From Sarcomyxa edulis (taxonomy: Eukaryota; Basidiomycota; Agaricomycetes; Agaricales; Mycenaceae), in assembly GCA_009761415.1 (NCBI GenBank), contig QUOL01000002.1:186001-250000 (forward strand): DNA of 64,000 nt. The letters are read 5' to 3'. Both the position numbers and the translations under genes were made by a program. Every line of letters starts with the position of its first letter. The stretch's first letter is position 1. Positions 25,239-36,604 of the stretch are shown in pieces. Under the pieces are notes generated by a model that saw only the letters and a list, made by a program, of their open reading frames with translations, did not search any database and had not been told where the DNA came from.

Positions 25239-26332
25239 CTATGAACCAGAATGTGCAGGCTGGGCTGACAAGAATTGCTCGACATCTCGGGCGATCACAC
25301 CATGCACCTTGCTCGTAGGATGGATGTGGTCTATCCAGATCGGCCCGCCTCCCTTCTTCGTATCTTCCTCTGAAAACCCGTATGCTTCTGGATCGGTGAG
25401 AACACTAGTGAATGTCTGCCAGGATGAGAAAATCATGACAGATGCGTCGGGGTGCGTAGAGGAAAACGCAGCCGCCGAATTCCTCAATTCGTTGTTCCAA
25501 TTGATGTAACTGGTGGCTTTCACTGGAGCTGAGAGGACTGGATCAGAATTCCAAGAGAGCAAAATGGGCGAAGTGAGCGGGAAAAGAAATACCAGGAGAA
25601 AGATGTAAAGGAGGTATATCGAAGAGTAGAAAGTTTCTAGCTCCTGCTTGATAGAGTGTCTCTTGGACTTTGAATAGGATCTCGATGTTTTTCGCGTGCT
25701 CTGAATTGTATCTGTTGATTGCATAGTCGGTGTCAGCCTGGTCTTAAAGGGTGAAAGACAGCGTCACTCACGCAGCATCATTGATACCGACCCATGTCAC
25801 TGGATATGTCCATCATCATTCATTGTGAACGCAATCTAAAATGCATCGTTAAGGACTCACTAAAAAGACTATCTCGGGAACCCCAAGGCGCCCATTGCGG
25901 CTGCTTCCCTGCATTTGGTAGAAACTGGGATTCAACCTGTTGCTTTACTTCCCTTACGCGCGAGCCTCCTTCCGCATAGTCGTATATAAGTAGATCGCGT
26001 CTGTGCGTAGCGAGGTGGCCCACCCAATTGGGTTCTTTGAACTCGGCATACGTGAACCCGGGAAATTCTACTCCTAGGGGATTTTCGGGGGTAGGAGGAG
26101 GAGATTCAGAGTTGTATCCCACATCGCAATATGAAGCTCCACTGGGTGACACGGTTAGTTCTTGGCGTGCATTTCGATACTGGAGCATGCACACGACTTA
26201 CAAGATGAAGAGGTATTTCAAGCCTGCGAATCCGGGCCAGTTAGGTCCAATAACAGCACTCGATGAGAATTCAGGATCTGCGGTCGACGACATATTGTTG
26301 TCCTGCGGTGAAGAGTGGCTTCGAGTCAACAT
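25239..26332 (-). CDS. GDSL/SGNH-type carbohydrate esterase (CE16-like)
   Basis: Probably removes acetyl groups from hemicellulose oligomers, as known for CE16 acetylesterases. After joining exons, the N-terminal block reads LFIFGASYCDVGYN, with the catalytic Ser in place of the FGDSY of classical members (Asp replaced by Ala). Block III, WVGINDA, carries the Asn-Asp, and block V, IWIDHIHPTSKVHG, carries the Asp-x-x-His pair. The start ATG at 26332 gives MLTRSHSSPQDNN with no signal peptide, so the product is probably intracellular unless an upstream exon exists. At least three GT-AG introns are inferred (after LFIF, before and around WVGINDA, and after PPLHLSP). About 300 aa, near the family size. 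Confidence 0.85.
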
Positions 26333-26647
26333 GCCGAGTAGAGTTGATGGAAACTAAAGACAAGAAACGACGCGACTGCGCGCCGTAATTCAACATTTGC
26401 ACTAGCAGTTTGCGAGCAGTATATACAATCTGAACTCGAGAAAACTAGAGACGCATGGTTTGGTAGGTAAGTTGGCAATGGGTGTACATATGAATTTGTA
26501 CAATATAATGAATGCATGTGAAACAGAGCGAATGAAATGGAAGAGGTATAATGTACGACGAATAACCATGATCAGACCGTAAGATGAAAGAAAGATAGAT
26601 GAAAGAAGCTAGAAGATACAAGTCCACCCAAGCTCTAATGCATGAGA

Positions 26648-28087
26648 TTACCGTTCGGGAAACAACATAACTTCGCCGGTTTTATCAGGGGAGCTAGGCT
26701 CCCGCTCAATGAACTCGCCGTCCGGGTCAAACCGTGCACCCATGAAGTTCGTGTACGCTCCCATGACTGGCAATGGCAGGTACAGATATTCTCCAGGATT
26801 TCTGTCGTCCTGATCTTCCTCCGCCTCACCAACGTCTGAGAGAGGTGTGGGTGAAGAGGTCATGACGCGATCAAATAGCATGTTACTGCCATAACCGAGG
26901 GCCATTGTATTAGTGGTCCTTTCTGAAGACGTAGGGGGGCGCAACGGGTCTACACCAGCTGTCTCAAGCCGCTGATAAGGCGAAATTGTCCGCTGTGGCG
27001 GCTCTAGATGCGTTGGGGCCCTCGGCTCTAGCTGAGCATGAGGCGCGAGCACTGGGCGTGTAGGTGGAGGAGGAAATTTGTATGGAGGATAGGAGGACAC
27101 GGATGTTTGAAAGAAAGTATATATGGCGATGTTAGATGCAGAAGAAGACGGTCGTGACTGCGCATGCCAATATCGAGGCCCGTCCGGAGAAAACGGGCCA
27201 GGTGTTGGGTGATGCGAATGCGCAAAAACTTCGTCTCCAGCCATTTTGCATGGTCTGTATCGATTTCCAAGAGGGTTTCCACTGAGCATAGAGAGATCGA
27301 GGCTCAGTATTGAGCTGGGTCCCAGTACAAGAATAATCACTTACCATACGGCGCAACCGATGCCCTCTCGAACACATCCACAAGCACTTTTGACCAGCTT
27401 CGTCACAGATGCTCTGTCAAAGTAGACAGAGTCCATGGAGATGACAGCATCTGTCGCTTCCGTCTTCGATGTCCAGACACCTTGGCGGCGGCGAGGGGCT
27501 ACGTGCATGTGAAGTAGAGCCCCACATCCATTCGATTTGCGGATTGGCGGTCGAGAAGCATGTATGGTGTCTGACGGAGGATACAAAGGTAGAATGGAAG
27601 AATTGTATGGCATTTCCGAGCCATATGATGTACGTCCATGCATATCCTCCGAATCGGAATCGTCGTATCCACCGCAGAACAAGGTGAATGGAAACTCCTC
27701 ACAGTGGGTATGATGAGGTCTCCGCTGCGAGAGTCGTGGACCTCGACTGGATCGCACCCTATCCGTATCATCTCTGGTATGGTCAGCCTCTGCGTCCGGG
27801 TCCCATGGGTAGATGGATGGGGGACTCAATACCCGTCCTAATGTAACGATTCCACTGCTGGCGCCCGCGATACCATGGTCCAGCCGCATTGCCCCTCGTC
27901 TCCTCAGCCTTGAAGCCTCCCCTGTGCGCACAATATCAGATAGGACGATGGAAGCATCCGCGTCTACTGGTGTCGGGGCAGTGTTCTCGTTCTCGTCATC
28001 GTATTCGACCTCGTTCTCATTAATCTCGCTGTCATTTTCTTCATCATCTTCCGAGCTCGAAGGGGGGTACATTATCGGTCGGGGCAT
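26648..28087 (-). CDS. Conserved basidiomycete unknown with Cys-rich CxC/CxxC motif
   Basis: Two exons (28087-27345 and 27281-26648), 458 aa. The ATG at 28087 (MPRPIMYPPSSSEDD) is chosen because the frame upstream has only a TTG. The N-terminal third is acidic and disordered. At the exon junction lies ACGCVREGIGCAVCGNPLG followed by RYRPC: five cysteines with C-x-C and C-x-x-C-G-N-x-L-G spacing, which looks like a small zinc-binding module. The preceding DRASVTKLVKS segment is conserved in similar mushroom proteins that I know only as hypothetical. The C-terminal half is Pro/Ser-rich. It diverges from the phytase gene across about 390 bp. Function unknown. Confidence 0.85.
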
Positions 28088-28481
28088 TGTGAAAGTGAAG
28101 TCCAAGGAATCCCTAATTTATCGAATTTCTAATTTATTGGCCTTGCGAGACCCACGTGTGGGGTGGGAATATCAAGACCGCATTAGGACGATTCCAGATT
28201 GCAAATTTCCGGAAACAGACGGACGGAAACATATCCACTCTGTGTCATTTTTGCTCCAAGTTGTGGGTCCAGCTATCGAGAAATCGTCGAGCTCAAGAAC
28301 ATACTCACGATGATGGGACGACTCTGGTTTTTACCACAATCCAGTTGTAGAAGCGATACTTGCATCTAACGGCACCGACCAACGTGCATCCAGCACACGG
28401 CTGAGCTACTACTTTGGAACGTCACAGACTCACAGACCCTTAATTATAATATGCGGGCTATCCTATACCATCTTCTACTCC
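28088..28481. other. Divergent promoter region
   Basis: This region separates the Cys-motif unknown and the phytase-like gene, and must contain both promoters. No specific element stands out. Confidence 0.4.
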
Positions 28482-30266
28482 ATGCTGCACTCGGACAAAC
28501 CAAGTTGTCACTGCTTCCCAGATAAAGAATCAACCTCTGACCAACACCAAAATCTCCACCAGAAAGTCGCTGGGATCTGTTCTATCGGCACCATCGCAGT
28601 TGCTGAACCATCACCCCCTCCTAGGAGAATCGCTCTTGCATTTGTGTTGGTCTGGGCGACTTTCACTTATCTTCTAGTGCGTACGACCGTCAAAGATGCC
28701 ATCGTCGTAGAGATAGAGAGTAGTCTTCTTCCGCCGTTTGTATTGGAGCGATCATGGGCGCAATACTCTCCATACTTCTCTGTTGAAGAGTACAAACCGC
28801 CTCCAAAAAATTGCCGAGTTATTCAAGTGCGTAGCTTACTGCCAAGAAAGTTGCTTCTCAGCTAACTGTGTCCATCAGGCAAACATTGTGCGTGTACGAC
28901 AAAAGCTACGATTTCATCGCTGAACATCTTCTCAGCTCCAGAGACATGGAGCTCGTTATCCTACAGCAGGGGCTTCCGTCTTACTTGAGGCATCAGTCGC
29001 GAAGTTGAAATCAGTGTCAACTTACACTGAACCACGAATGGAGTTTATACATAATTTCACTTATGATCTGGGATCGGGTGTTTTGATTCCTTTTGGCGCT
29101 GCAGAGTGAGCCGTCGAAGCTGTCGAGCTTCGTATATAAGTCTCTGATGTATTCTCCCGAGCACAGAGCGTTCGAAGCAGCTGGAAATCACTATGAACGC
29201 TACGGAAACCTAACAGACATCGACAACTTACCGTTTGTACGGGCTTCGGGTTCGGAACGTGTCGTGACCTCGGCCACAAATTGGACAGCAGGTATGCATG
29301 CACTTTGAAGTTATCGGCATTTAATTGATTCGCATCAGGATTCGCTGCTGCAAGTAACAATAAAGTAAAACCAAGATTGTCATTGATAATCGCTGAAGAG
29401 GTGGGCAAAGATCAGAATCATCTCTGCGTTCTCTCAATTACGCCGCTTATAGGGAAACAATACCCTCGACAATATGTGTCCCAATGCTGGTAGCTCTGAC
29501 TCCCCGATATCCGCATGGTTAGAGACATACGCACCCTCAATTACTGCACGCCTGAATGCATGGGCACCTGGCGCTAACTTAGCAAATGCCGATATTTACA
29601 ACTTAATGGCACTATGCCCCTTTGGTACCCTGGCGAAGGAGGCTCGCAGCCCTTTCTGCGACCTATTCGAGGAAGAAGAATTTAAAGCGTTCTCGTATTC
29701 AGGGGACCTGGACAAATTTTATGGATTTGGGTAAGCAAGAACACTCAACCGACAGCAGCGTCTCATGCTGATAACGATTTAGATACGGACAACCTTTAGG
29801 CCGCGTTCAAGGCGTAGGATACGTCAATGAGCTCATCGCTAGACTGACGAGTAAACCAGTCGTCGACCACACCCAAACTAATACCACCTTGGACTCATCG
29901 CCTACCACGTTCCCTCTGAATCGCACGATTTACGCTGACTTCTCACACGACAACCAGATGATAGCTATATATTCTGCTCTCGGACTCTTCCCACAACCAC
30001 GACCATGGCTAGATCCGATGTCTCCAGATCCGAACAGAACGTGGGTTGCAGCGGAGATGGTGCCGTTCTCTGCTCAAATGGTCACGGAGAAGGTGGGATG
30101 CGACGATGGGGATGTTTATATACGCATCTTGGTCAGCGATAAGGTGCAGCCGCTGAAATTTTGTGGGGCGACAGACGATGGAATGTGTACCCTCGATGCG
30201 TTCGTGGAAAGTCAGCACTATGCTAGGAATGACGGAGAAGGTGATTTTGAGAAATGCTTTGAATAA
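28482..30266 (+). CDS. Phytase-like histidine acid phosphatase
   Basis: Releases phosphate from phytate or other phosphomonoesters. The catalytic RHGARYPTAG and the distal HD motif (ADFSHDNQM) are both intact. N-glycosylation sites and paired Cys (MCPNAG..ALCPFG, KFCGATDDGMC) fit the family. The start at 28482 gives a cytosolic head of about 48 residues and then a hydrophobic segment (IALAFVLVWATFTYLLV), suggesting a type II membrane anchor rather than a cleaved signal. Seven exons: 28482-28826, 28879-28887, 28936-29105, 29167-29291, 29339-29400, 29453-29730 and 29783-30266, giving 490 aa. The second is a 9-nt microexon (GCAAACATT, coding Ala-Asn-Ile) just before LQRHGAR. Confidence 0.92.
28879..28887 (+). 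other. 9-nt microexon of the phytase-like gene
   Basis: GCAAACATT lies between CATCAG and GTGCGT. It joins CRVIQ to LQRHGARYP as Q-A-N-I-L-Q-R-H-G, matching the family pattern. Skipping it keeps the frame but deletes three residues beside the active site. Confidence 0.75.
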
Positions 30267-30314
30267 TCATACGATGAATGCGACGCATGGTCTGACTTAC
30301 CTTCTTTGAATAAA

Positions 30315-31630
30315 TTACGTTGAGGTCGACATCCTTTTTAAAATACCCATCATGGTTAGATACTTGCTGGGCGATGCTGAGACGCCTTTACCAGCTAGAC
30401 CGATGTAACGTTCCAGATCTGCATCGTCTGAATCATAAGCTTCTAGATATTTAGCTACGGTTGAGGTTTGCAGGCCACATAAGCTGCCCAAATTGTGTCG
30501 AAGATCTGGACCATCGGCGCCCTCCAACATGAGAGTTTCGTACACTCCAATGAAGGTTTGATATCGGCCATTGGACGTCAATACGTCCGGTCGAATAAAA
30601 TAACGATAGGGCTTTGTGATGAAGACAATGCGCGGGTGGGATGGCGAGTTTAGAACTCCTGGATGCGAAAGGTCTAGACCAATACGTGGAGAGCAGTATA
30701 CCCGGGGGTTTTCCAATTTCGCAGCACGAGAGTCAAGTGTGGCTCGTCTGACGATACGAAGAGAGGTGGTCACTGAGCCACCGCCAGGAGATGCTGGGAA
30801 AGAAGATATGTTTCCATTCCATTTATAGGTTACGAGATCTGAGATGCTCGTGGCGTTGCTGAGACGCATGATTTCGTCGACGATTAGAGACGGTCCCGAG
30901 ATAATTTTGGAATCTGAGACGCGACGGAGTGTACGCAAGAGGATACCTCCTCTTAGCGGTACACAGTCACTGGATCTAGCGTCTTCGAAGTACGGTGATG
31001 CGATAGGTCCTCCAATAGTCAAATCAAGGCCCTTGCGAGTCCCTCCTCTGTACCCCGTTGAACTGGTCTGGCTACGATACGAGTCTGCGGAGCGTTTCGG
31101 GGCTCGATGAAAGTACCTATTCGGTTGAATCAATACTCTGTTGCCAAATAGGAAAGATAAAATGACACGTACCATTGCCCTGCCTTCTCTTGCTCATGAC
31201 TGCCATGCGTGAATGGATCCTCATGGCAGCCTGATTTGTGCAAGTAGAATTCCAATTCCAGAACATCAAATTCAGTCACCGTCGATATTACGCGCTGCGT
31301 AGTACTTTCTACTGATGGGGCTGTCAAGCGCAACCGAAAGTTGTGGAGCAAAGTCTCAGCAATTTGGTCGAATCGGAGGGATATACTAGAGACTGATGTT
31401 AAGGACGAGAAATCTAGGAGAGCGGCCAGATCTACATGTTCCAGGGATGGAGAAATCGAGTCTGCAGCTGGTGACAGGCTCCGATCCTTTACATTGGTAC
31501 GAGACGCGTCGTGCGTGTTAGAACTCGAGACTGAACGGTTAATCCGAGTTTTTTTCCTGGCATCTGGCGTGGACTCGAGTGATTCGTTCGGTCTCTTCAT
31601 GACAGTTCGGGTACTATTATTGCTGCCCAT
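30315..31630 (-). CDS. Conserved fungal protein, possibly DNA glycosylase-like
   Basis: Two exons (31630-31173 and 31116-30315), 419 aa. The intron GTACGT..ATAG joins EKAGQW to YFHRAP. The N-terminus is Ser/Thr-rich with a basic patch (KKTRINR). The core has DVLELEFYLHKSG..DPFTHG, YRGGTRKGLDLTIGG and RGGILLRTL. From memory, fungal proteins with this pattern are often labelled 3-methyladenine DNA glycosylase-like, but no catalytic residue can be named from the sequence, so the label is tentative. It is divergent with the HNH_2 gene (359 bp apart), which would be an interesting pair if both act on DNA. Confidence 0.85.
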
Positions 31631-31989
31631 GCATTCTCAGGGCAGATTAGTCAAATTTGAGTGTCCGGTGTGGAAAAGTGAGTGAGATATGTCACACTAG
31701 TCACAACTCGCGTGTGCTTTTTGTCCTTGATTTACATCCAGCTCAGATTCCAGAATAATTTTCTCTCGCCCTCGGCTTCTATCAAGCTTCTATCAGCTTT
31801 TCAAGCCAACCATCTTGATGAAAAGGCCCATGTCGCCGCACATATGTCATCCAGTCTTGTCACACAGATGTTAGAAGAGTCAATTCGACGCCATGAGCTT
31901 CTTTTCACCCTTGGCCACACTTCTTCAAGCTTTGAGTAGCCTTCGGCGATTTTCTTAGGTTTCGGCGCGCGCGTTTCAGGATCTATCTT
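31631..31989. other. Divergent promoter region
   Basis: This region lies between the glycosylase-like gene and the HNH_2 gene. A short plus-strand frame (ATG at about 31854) ends before the HNH_2 start and could not be spliced in frame to it. Confidence 0.35.
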
Positions 31990-33529
31990 ATGTCTACTTA
32001 TCTCGCAGATGTTGTCGGATTGTACCAAGAGAATCCTAGGGCATCGACGCCGCGCTCCGCCAAAAATGACCCCGTGAGCGACCATTCTGAAGATGAAGAT
32101 CCAGCTTGGTTCGTGCCAGGTGTTACTGGGCGCAATGTAGTAGTCAGGGACAGCGATAATCAGATTGTCGCTGGCTTTATGCAGGTAACTCTAGTCTTTC
32201 TCTTGCTGCAGCCTGTTTCCGTTCTGATGTGAATAAAGCGCCATAAAATTACTGTCGCCAGATTTTATTCTTGGTTGGACTTAGTCCTTGATGAAGGCTC
32301 TCATGGCTCTCTATTTATCTCGATGCGCTCAGGATCAGTCTACGTGCCCAGAGGACTCGAACCTCCGTTAGATAGATCATCTCAATACGCCTTGCCAGTC
32401 GGAGACTATATTCTTCTCAACCCAGGTGCGCCCTCTCTTCAGACAAGAATACACAATGTCTTGGGTCCGCTCATTCCAATTATTTGTCAGATCGGAGCCC
32501 TTGCACGGTCGTCTTAAGCTCAAGAAAATACTCTCCACGAATCAGAACCCAGAATGCCACTCCAAATCCTGAGGTACGTCAGATATATACATTTTTCTGT
32601 ATCGTTCTAACGTACCGTTGATCTTGAATAGTCCCGTGATTTCACTAGCCGAATTATAGGACGCGATATGCAGTGCTGTCTGTCTGGAAGACCCGTACCT
32701 CCTAGAGCAGAATCGAATGGATTATTCCAGGCCGCACATGTATATCCTACTGCTTGGCACGAACGTGTACGCTTGTATTTTCTGTATTGTCTTCGTGATA
32801 TTGAGCTGACTCTACCCCCGATGCTACTTTAGTGGCTAAGCAGACGATATCATGACATGGCAAGTCAGGATTCCCTGTACGGCACCATGAACTCGTCCTC
32901 TAATGGCCTCACAATGAGCGCCGACCTACACTTACACTTTTGTTACTACAATGTAACCGTAGATCCCAAGGTGCGACTCGCAGCATGCGGTTGACGAAAT
33001 TTTTTGTGCTGACCTACGATAGGATAATTTCCTACTGATTGATTTCACTCAACCCGGAACACTTTATCGTCCTATGCTCAACAATCTCATCCTCGACTCC
33101 TATAAAGGAGATATTTCCCTCCTCCGCTTGCTCCTCCAAGAGCACTATGAAAATACTGTGCTACTTCATGTACGAGGCCACGGGGTATACGGTGACTCAC
33201 AATGGTCCAAAGCCCAACGCATGGGTATGAAGGGGGCATCTGGTATCAAGCTCGATAACCCCGTATTTCAATCTGGTATTGGGAAACAATTCTTGGAGAC
33301 GACGTTGGCCACTCGACTATACTCTAGATCGGAGGGCTTGGAGCCTTGGCCCCGATCTGACGACAAAGGAAAATACGATAGCGATTTCCGGCTCGATACT
33401 CATACACCTTCACCATTCAGATCTCCTGGGTGGACAGATGAAGATACGATGGCTTTAGCCAGACTAGAGAGGAACAGGGCGATAGGGCGACGCTATGCAT
33501 CCCGTCCTTATCAACCAGTCTGGGAATGA
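31990..33529 (+). CDS. HNH_2-type nuclease-domain protein
   Basis: Six exons: 31990-32184, 32239-32425, 32491-32573, 32632-32766, 32833-32970 and 33023-33529, giving 414 aa with all junctions in frame. The middle carries the HNH_2 pattern: GRDMQCCLSGRPV, then LFQAAHVYPTAWHERW, then NGLTMSADLHLHF. This supplies the His, Asn and His positions. The family is expanded in agaricomycete genomes and its members are mostly uncharacterised, so nuclease activity is inferred, not shown. The N-terminal region (RFYSWLDLVLDEG, FISMRSGSVYVPRG) resembles other mushroom HNH_2 proteins. The C-terminus (WTDEDTMALARLERNRAIG) is helical. An upstream exon cannot be excluded. Confidence 0.88.
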
Positions 33530-33722
33530 CGATATATGTGTACTACTTGGTCATTACTGCTAGAATTTCACCTCAAATGTTATTGTATCCCTACTCGTAT
33601 CGATGGCCTGAACATAGATAGAAATACACGGATAGTCCTTCGCGTCTACCTCAAAATCCTCCTTTACCCCTGTTAAAGTATATCAGTTTGGCCATGTAAA
33701 CTGCAACGAGACGAGGCAAAAC

Positions 33723-36604
33723 TTACTGCACACGTTTGATCGCTCCCTGGATACCTTTGAGCGTTTTGAAAGGTCCACTGATCCGCCACCCACCATGTAA
33801 GAACACAAACGTACATGCGACTGGTTGCGTAACTCACGTGTTAGCCCCACCAGCCCCCGGAAGGAGGTTTCCATCTTTATCTTTCCACTTGCCATCGAGG
33901 GCAAGTTGGCCGTAAAGATGCGTGTTTTGGTTGGATCGTATTCCTGCCTCCCATTCTTTGCAGATATTTGGCTCGTCGATCAGGATGTTTATCTCCTGCG
34001 AATGGAACCAGCTCTGCGAGTCTACAACCGAGGGCAGAAATCAGTCGCTTGGGTCGAACGTGGATATGGCCAAATTCTGACCTTGGTTACCGTTACCTGC
34101 GAGTGAGGAATGCCAAAGATTTATGTTTTCCGTGAAATGTATAATGTGTCTGGACATACCTTGGATGCCGATGGTATCATCAACAGTCATAATTTTCACA
34201 TGGCAGTTTCGTTTCTGCTCCTTTGCGTTAATAGGTTGGATCTTACAAAAGCAGAAGTCATCAGGGAGTTATAGTTCACGGACGTAGAGACAAAGCATAC
34301 CATATCTTTCCCTGTATACCAATACACTTTCAAAAATTTCTTGTGTTCATCGTCAAGATCCTTGTACATGCTCTCAGTCACATCTTCGTTAGTTCCTATA
34401 ATGACCCTGTTAAGAAGCAGTTGAACATGTTTGTTTTGATTGCGCTTGCCTCCTTGATACGGTAACAATTCACCCTACACGCTCGGAGTTAACTCGAGTC
34501 TGTCAACTGTAAACAGAAAATATTTTACCGCGTCATTGAATCCTAGATCCAAATACAGGACACAATCGATCCCTCGCCGAACAGCGTCCATGACGGCTTC
34601 GACAATAGGCTTCGCGTTGAAAGTGGGAGTTTGTCTGATTAAATCCTTGTTCAACGTCGAGCCTATCATGATGATTTAACACGAACATGAATACTCTGCG
34701 TTTTGCAAAGCGAAGAGCAGCGATCCAAGACGCATCTTGAGGGTTGACGGTATCGCCATGACCAGGAGCTAGTAGATTACAGAGACGTTAGCTCGAGCGT
34801 ATCGATGGACATGCAGCAAAAAACATGCTTCCGTGGGGTTTACGATTGACCATAGCGATAGGGAATGAGTCGTGAGGAGCGTGTACGATGAAAGGGTGAA
34901 AAGGTTCCATATGTTCAACAGTCTCTAACGTCCCTTTCGTGTCCGGCTGGAGATCAGCATCTGTGAAAGAAACATCAGAAAGGTTGATATATATGATATC
35001 TAGAGAGACGCTCGAGAGCGTGGAAGGTGTAGAAGGCGCACTAAGATGCTTCGTGATAGCCACAATACGATCGATTTTGGGTTGATCTGAAGAGGGGATC
35101 TCTGTGGTTGTACGCGTTTGTTCAGAGTCTGCACCATTGGCCACAGGAGTTACTGATGTGCTTGGTTGGATGGCTTGCGAAGGAGGATGGATCTGATCTG
35201 AAACTGGCCTTAATATCAAAGATGAGCGTAAGATGTGAACAGTTTACCAAGTCCGTCGAGATTCTTTATCTTGACGTGTTCGTTGTCCTTTCCAAAGAGA
35301 AAAGTTGTTTGAGGGACGGGTGGTGACAATAGGCACGGTAGAGGAGGATTTAGGGCCTTGTCCCAGCTGAGGAGAGCCATGTCATAGAAAGAGTCGACGA
35401 TAGGGCCTTCCAAATGGGTCATCATCTCCACTGTAATTTCAGATCATCAGTTGCGACAGAAATGATAGTTTCAGCAGAGGAGGCGTACTGTTGCATCGAT
35501 CTTGAATATTGTTACTACAAGTGATATACTGAGCGCAGATTTTACAAGGAATATCTTGAAAACTGATCATACCTATTCAATAGAGCAATCTTACGGTCAA
35601 TAACCATGTATTTCGAGTGGAAGGCTAGATGTCAAATGTTATCAGTATCAACAACGCTAATTAGTGGAAAGACTGGTGCTTGCTTCCAACAATCGGTCTA
35701 TGAAAATTGATGACTTCCATCTGAATGCCAGGGATCTCTTCCGGTGCAGGTAGCTGCACCTCTTCCGCTGTCCATTCTTCTGGAGATACAAGTATATGAT
35801 TTTCAACTGCTTGCTTAGGACTTCCTCGATCGTACTAGTATATTGTAAGCGTGTGATCGGATATATTATTGAAAACGCACCATGAGCTTGAAGACAATTT
35901 TGGAGCCACGCGCTTGTGCCCGCTTGGAAAGCTCCAATATAGCGTCTGTTATAATCTTGGAGCTTTTGCTTGCCACCCAGAAGTTGGTCGCGAGACTGAG
36001 AAGATCACATGTGAGAAGAGTTCATACGCTATCATGACGCGTACTCACAACACCTCTTTCTCGGCCCTAACAATGCAATCCGCATAGTGTTGCATAATGT
36101 CTGGTATGCTGTAGGATCAAGCAAATAAGTGTTCTATATGAGCACGACAGCGGTGCGTAATTTTCGCGCGGCTTACATCGAGATAATTGTGAGCGGCATT
36201 ACTCCAGAGGAGCCGATCAAGGGCGGCGATACCACGCCAGCAAGAGGATCCCGCTCGAGAGTCCGAAGAACTGCGACATAAATCTAACGCCAACAAGTGT
36301 TATCATCGAATGAGCGAGCTCGAGTTCTAAGACTGCGCACCTTCAAAAACAGATCACTAGGTCTCTTTAGAAATTTCCCGCACTTGACGGCTTCCTCGAG
36401 CTCTTCGGGTGTTGGTTCCTCGCCGTCTCCTGTCTTTGAGTGATCCTTACTGATCTGAAGCCTGGATAGGGTCTTGCTGATGAAGTTGGGATCTGGATAT
36501 AACTTCGCCGCGATATAACCCACGGTTTGAGTAGAATCCTTGGCGAGCCCAGAGGTTACAGTCTCGTTTGTCTGGATGAGACTGACGACGGCGGGGGTCA
36601 GCAT
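33723..36604 (-). CDS. PLD-like protein with two HKD motifs
   Basis: A member of the phospholipase D/phosphatidyltransferase superfamily. Both H-x-K-x4-D motifs are intact: FHSKYMVID and, in the second half, HVKIMTVDD. After the second motif comes GNGNQ.DSQSWFHSQEINILID, as in bacterial and fungal PLD-like enzymes. The N-terminal ATG at 36604 starts MLTPAVVSLIQTNETV; there is no clear signal peptide. The gene has many exons. One intron (35625-35683) is best explained as GC-AG (GGAA^GCAAGC), which gives RPIVGTFHSKYMVID. The C-terminus GAIKRVQ with TAA at 33723 is the simplest reading. Which lipid or nucleic acid is the substrate cannot be told. Confidence 0.87.
35625..35683 (-). other. Inferred GC-AG intron in the PLD-like gene (59 nt)
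   Basis: ATTGTTGGAA^GCAAGC...ATCTAG^CCTTCCACTCG restores V-G-T-F-H-S-K in front of the first HKD motif. No GT donor in the neighbourhood keeps the frame. Confidence 0.65.

Noticed and set aside
32345..32372. tRNA-like T-arm (GGTTCGAGTCC on the minus strand)
   Set aside because: It lies inside a well-supported coding exon of the HNH_2 gene, and no acceptor stem or anticodon arm could be found around it.
33540..33720. Possible extra 3' exon of the PLD-like gene
   Set aside because: A short frame here (ending EVKF) cannot be joined without meeting a stop at once; the TAA at 33723 after KRVQ is simpler.
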